This document shows positions 4,876 to 5,532 of a stretch of DNA of 5,532 bases, piece by piece. Source of the stretch: an uncultured Clostridia bacterium (GTDB lineage: Bacteria > Bacillota > Clostridia > Christensenellales > CAG-917); contig CANREO010000068.1 of assembly GCA_947629635.1 (NCBI GenBank), positions 1 through 5,532 on the forward strand, written 5' to 3'. The position numbers were made by a program, and so were the translations under genes. Positions within the stretch are counted from its first letter, which is position 1. Each line of letters opens with the position of its first letter. The notes below the pieces were generated by a model. The model was not told the origin of the DNA. It saw only the letters and a program-made list of their open reading frames with translations, and did not search any database.

Positions 4876-5532
4876 TCAGTCGCTGTTTTTGATATTTAAG
4901 TTGAGATGCTGTTCTATATCGAAATCCGTCCAAGGCGCCGTTTCGGGCGGAAAAACTCTAAACACCATATCCTCACGGCTTATCGGATGAGGAAACTTCA
5001 GTTGGGAAGCCCATAGACACATCGGAATATCTTCTCCCAAACCGTATTTTTTATCCCCTACGATCGGCGTTTTGACGGAAGCAAGCTGAACTCTTATCTG
5101 ATGTCCCCTGCCCGTCACGAGATTGACCTGCAATAAGCTTCTGCCGTTTTTGGAATCCAGCAATCTATAATCCAGTTCGGCATATTTCGCTCCCTCGGTA
5201 AGAGCGGGCACGATGCGTACAGTGTTGGTATCCGAAAACTTTTTAAGATAGTTGACAAGTTTGTCCGCCTTATATCTTGGCACGCCGTTGACTATAGCAA
5301 GATATCTCTTTTCGACTTCGCCGTCCTGAATCGACTGACAAAGCCTGCTTGCCGCCTTGGACGTCTTTGCAAACACCATCACCCCGCCGGTGGGTCTGTC
5401 CAATCTATGCACAAGGCCCAAATATGCCTCGCCCGGCTTATGATAAGTTTCCACAAGATATTGCTTGAGCATGCCAAGCATATCGGGGTCGCCGCTTTCG
5501 TCGGCCTGAACGGGTACATTTTGCGGTTTTTC
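4876..5532 (-). CDS. RluA-family RNA pseudouridine synthase, N-terminus cut off by window edge
   Basis: The enzyme isomerises uridine to pseudouridine in rRNA or tRNA; which site cannot be told from the sequence. The frame stays open from the TGA at 4876 to the right edge, giving 218 residues; the start lies outside. The first visible residues, EKPQNVPVQADESGDPD, match the usual N-terminal region of this family, so probably only 10-20 residues are missing and internal ATGs such as that at 5481 are not the start. Motif II, LGLVHRLDRPTGG, contains the catalytic Asp (codon 5398-5400). EKRYLAIVNG (from about residue 74), LLQVNLVTGRGHQIRVQLAS (about 133-152) and PIVGDKKYG (about 155-163) are the other family blocks. 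No S4 domain is visible, and the short missing stretch leaves no room for one, so this is the short single-domain type. It is convergent to the sigma-4-like gene, with a 26-bp gap holding its terminator. Confidence 0.94.
   Translation of the reverse strand, partial: EKPQNVPVQADESGDPDMLGMLKQYLVETYHKPGEAYLGLVHRLDRPTGGVMVFAKTSKAASRLCQSIQDGEVEKRYLAIVNGVPRYKADKLVNYLKKFSDTNTVRIVPALTEGAKYAELDYRLLDSKNGRSLLQVNLVTGRGHQIRVQLASVKTPIVGDKKYGLGEDIPMCLWASQLKFPHPISREDMVFRVFPPETAPWTDFDIEQHLNLNIKNSD

Noticed and set aside
4355..4933. Minus-strand open frame of 192 codons opposite the sigma-4-like gene
   Set aside because: It overlaps the RluA-family 3' end and crosses the strong minus-strand terminator at 4866-4848; the plus-strand gene has promoter, AGGAGG and an HTH motif.
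5479..5481. ATG at 5481 as the start of the RluA-family gene
   Set aside because: The frame continues upstream to the window edge and encodes KPQNVPVQADESGDPD, which belongs to the conserved N-terminal part of the family; the true start lies outside.

Overview
The window looks like ordinary chromosomal housekeeping DNA from a member of the Bacillota, probably class Clostridia and possibly an uncultured gut-type lineage. This rests on a tRNA(Met) cytidine acetate ligase (TmcAL, old name YlbM), a YlbJ-type membrane protein, a monofunctional Pta/AckA pair and GGAG/AGGAGG ribosome binding sites. Base composition is moderate and similar in all genes. I see no insertion sequence, phage gene, CRISPR array, tRNA or rRNA. 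No species can be named from the sequence alone.

Layout. The left part (1-2002) is a minus-strand pta-ackA operon: complete phosphate acetyltransferase, 19 bp, then acetate kinase, which runs off the left edge after 328 residues. An 97-bp divergent intergenic region (2003-2099) holds two back-to-back sigma-A type promoters that share one palindromic -10 region, TATAATTATA. From there tmcAL (TTG start) runs rightward, followed after an AT-rich gap by a shortened ylbJ-like gene. Next, behind its own good promoter with several short inverted repeats, is a 160-residue protein of unknown function with a C-terminal sigma-70 region-4-like helix-turn-helix. A convergent RluA-family pseudouridine synthase enters from the right edge. 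It ends at 4876, and a cUUCGg-loop terminator follows on its strand; the U-tract of that terminator is templated by the stop codon of the convergent gene and the adjacent A residues.

How the genes fit together. Pta and AckA interconvert acetyl-CoA, acetyl phosphate and acetate and make ATP. TmcAL uses acetate plus ATP to make N4-acetylcytidine at the wobble base of elongator tRNA(Met). The divergent arrangement therefore joins acetate production with an acetate-consuming tRNA modification. In B. subtilis the ylbJ and ylbM genes are also near each other, so the tmcAL-ylbJ part looks like a reshuffled remnant of an old Bacillota neighbourhood. The RluA enzyme is a second RNA-modification gene.

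I found no convincing novel multi-gene system. The items most worth a second look are the symmetric divergent promoter, the orphan sigma-4-like protein with its repeat-rich promoter, and the short ylbJ-like gene with no visible Shine-Dalgarno sequence.
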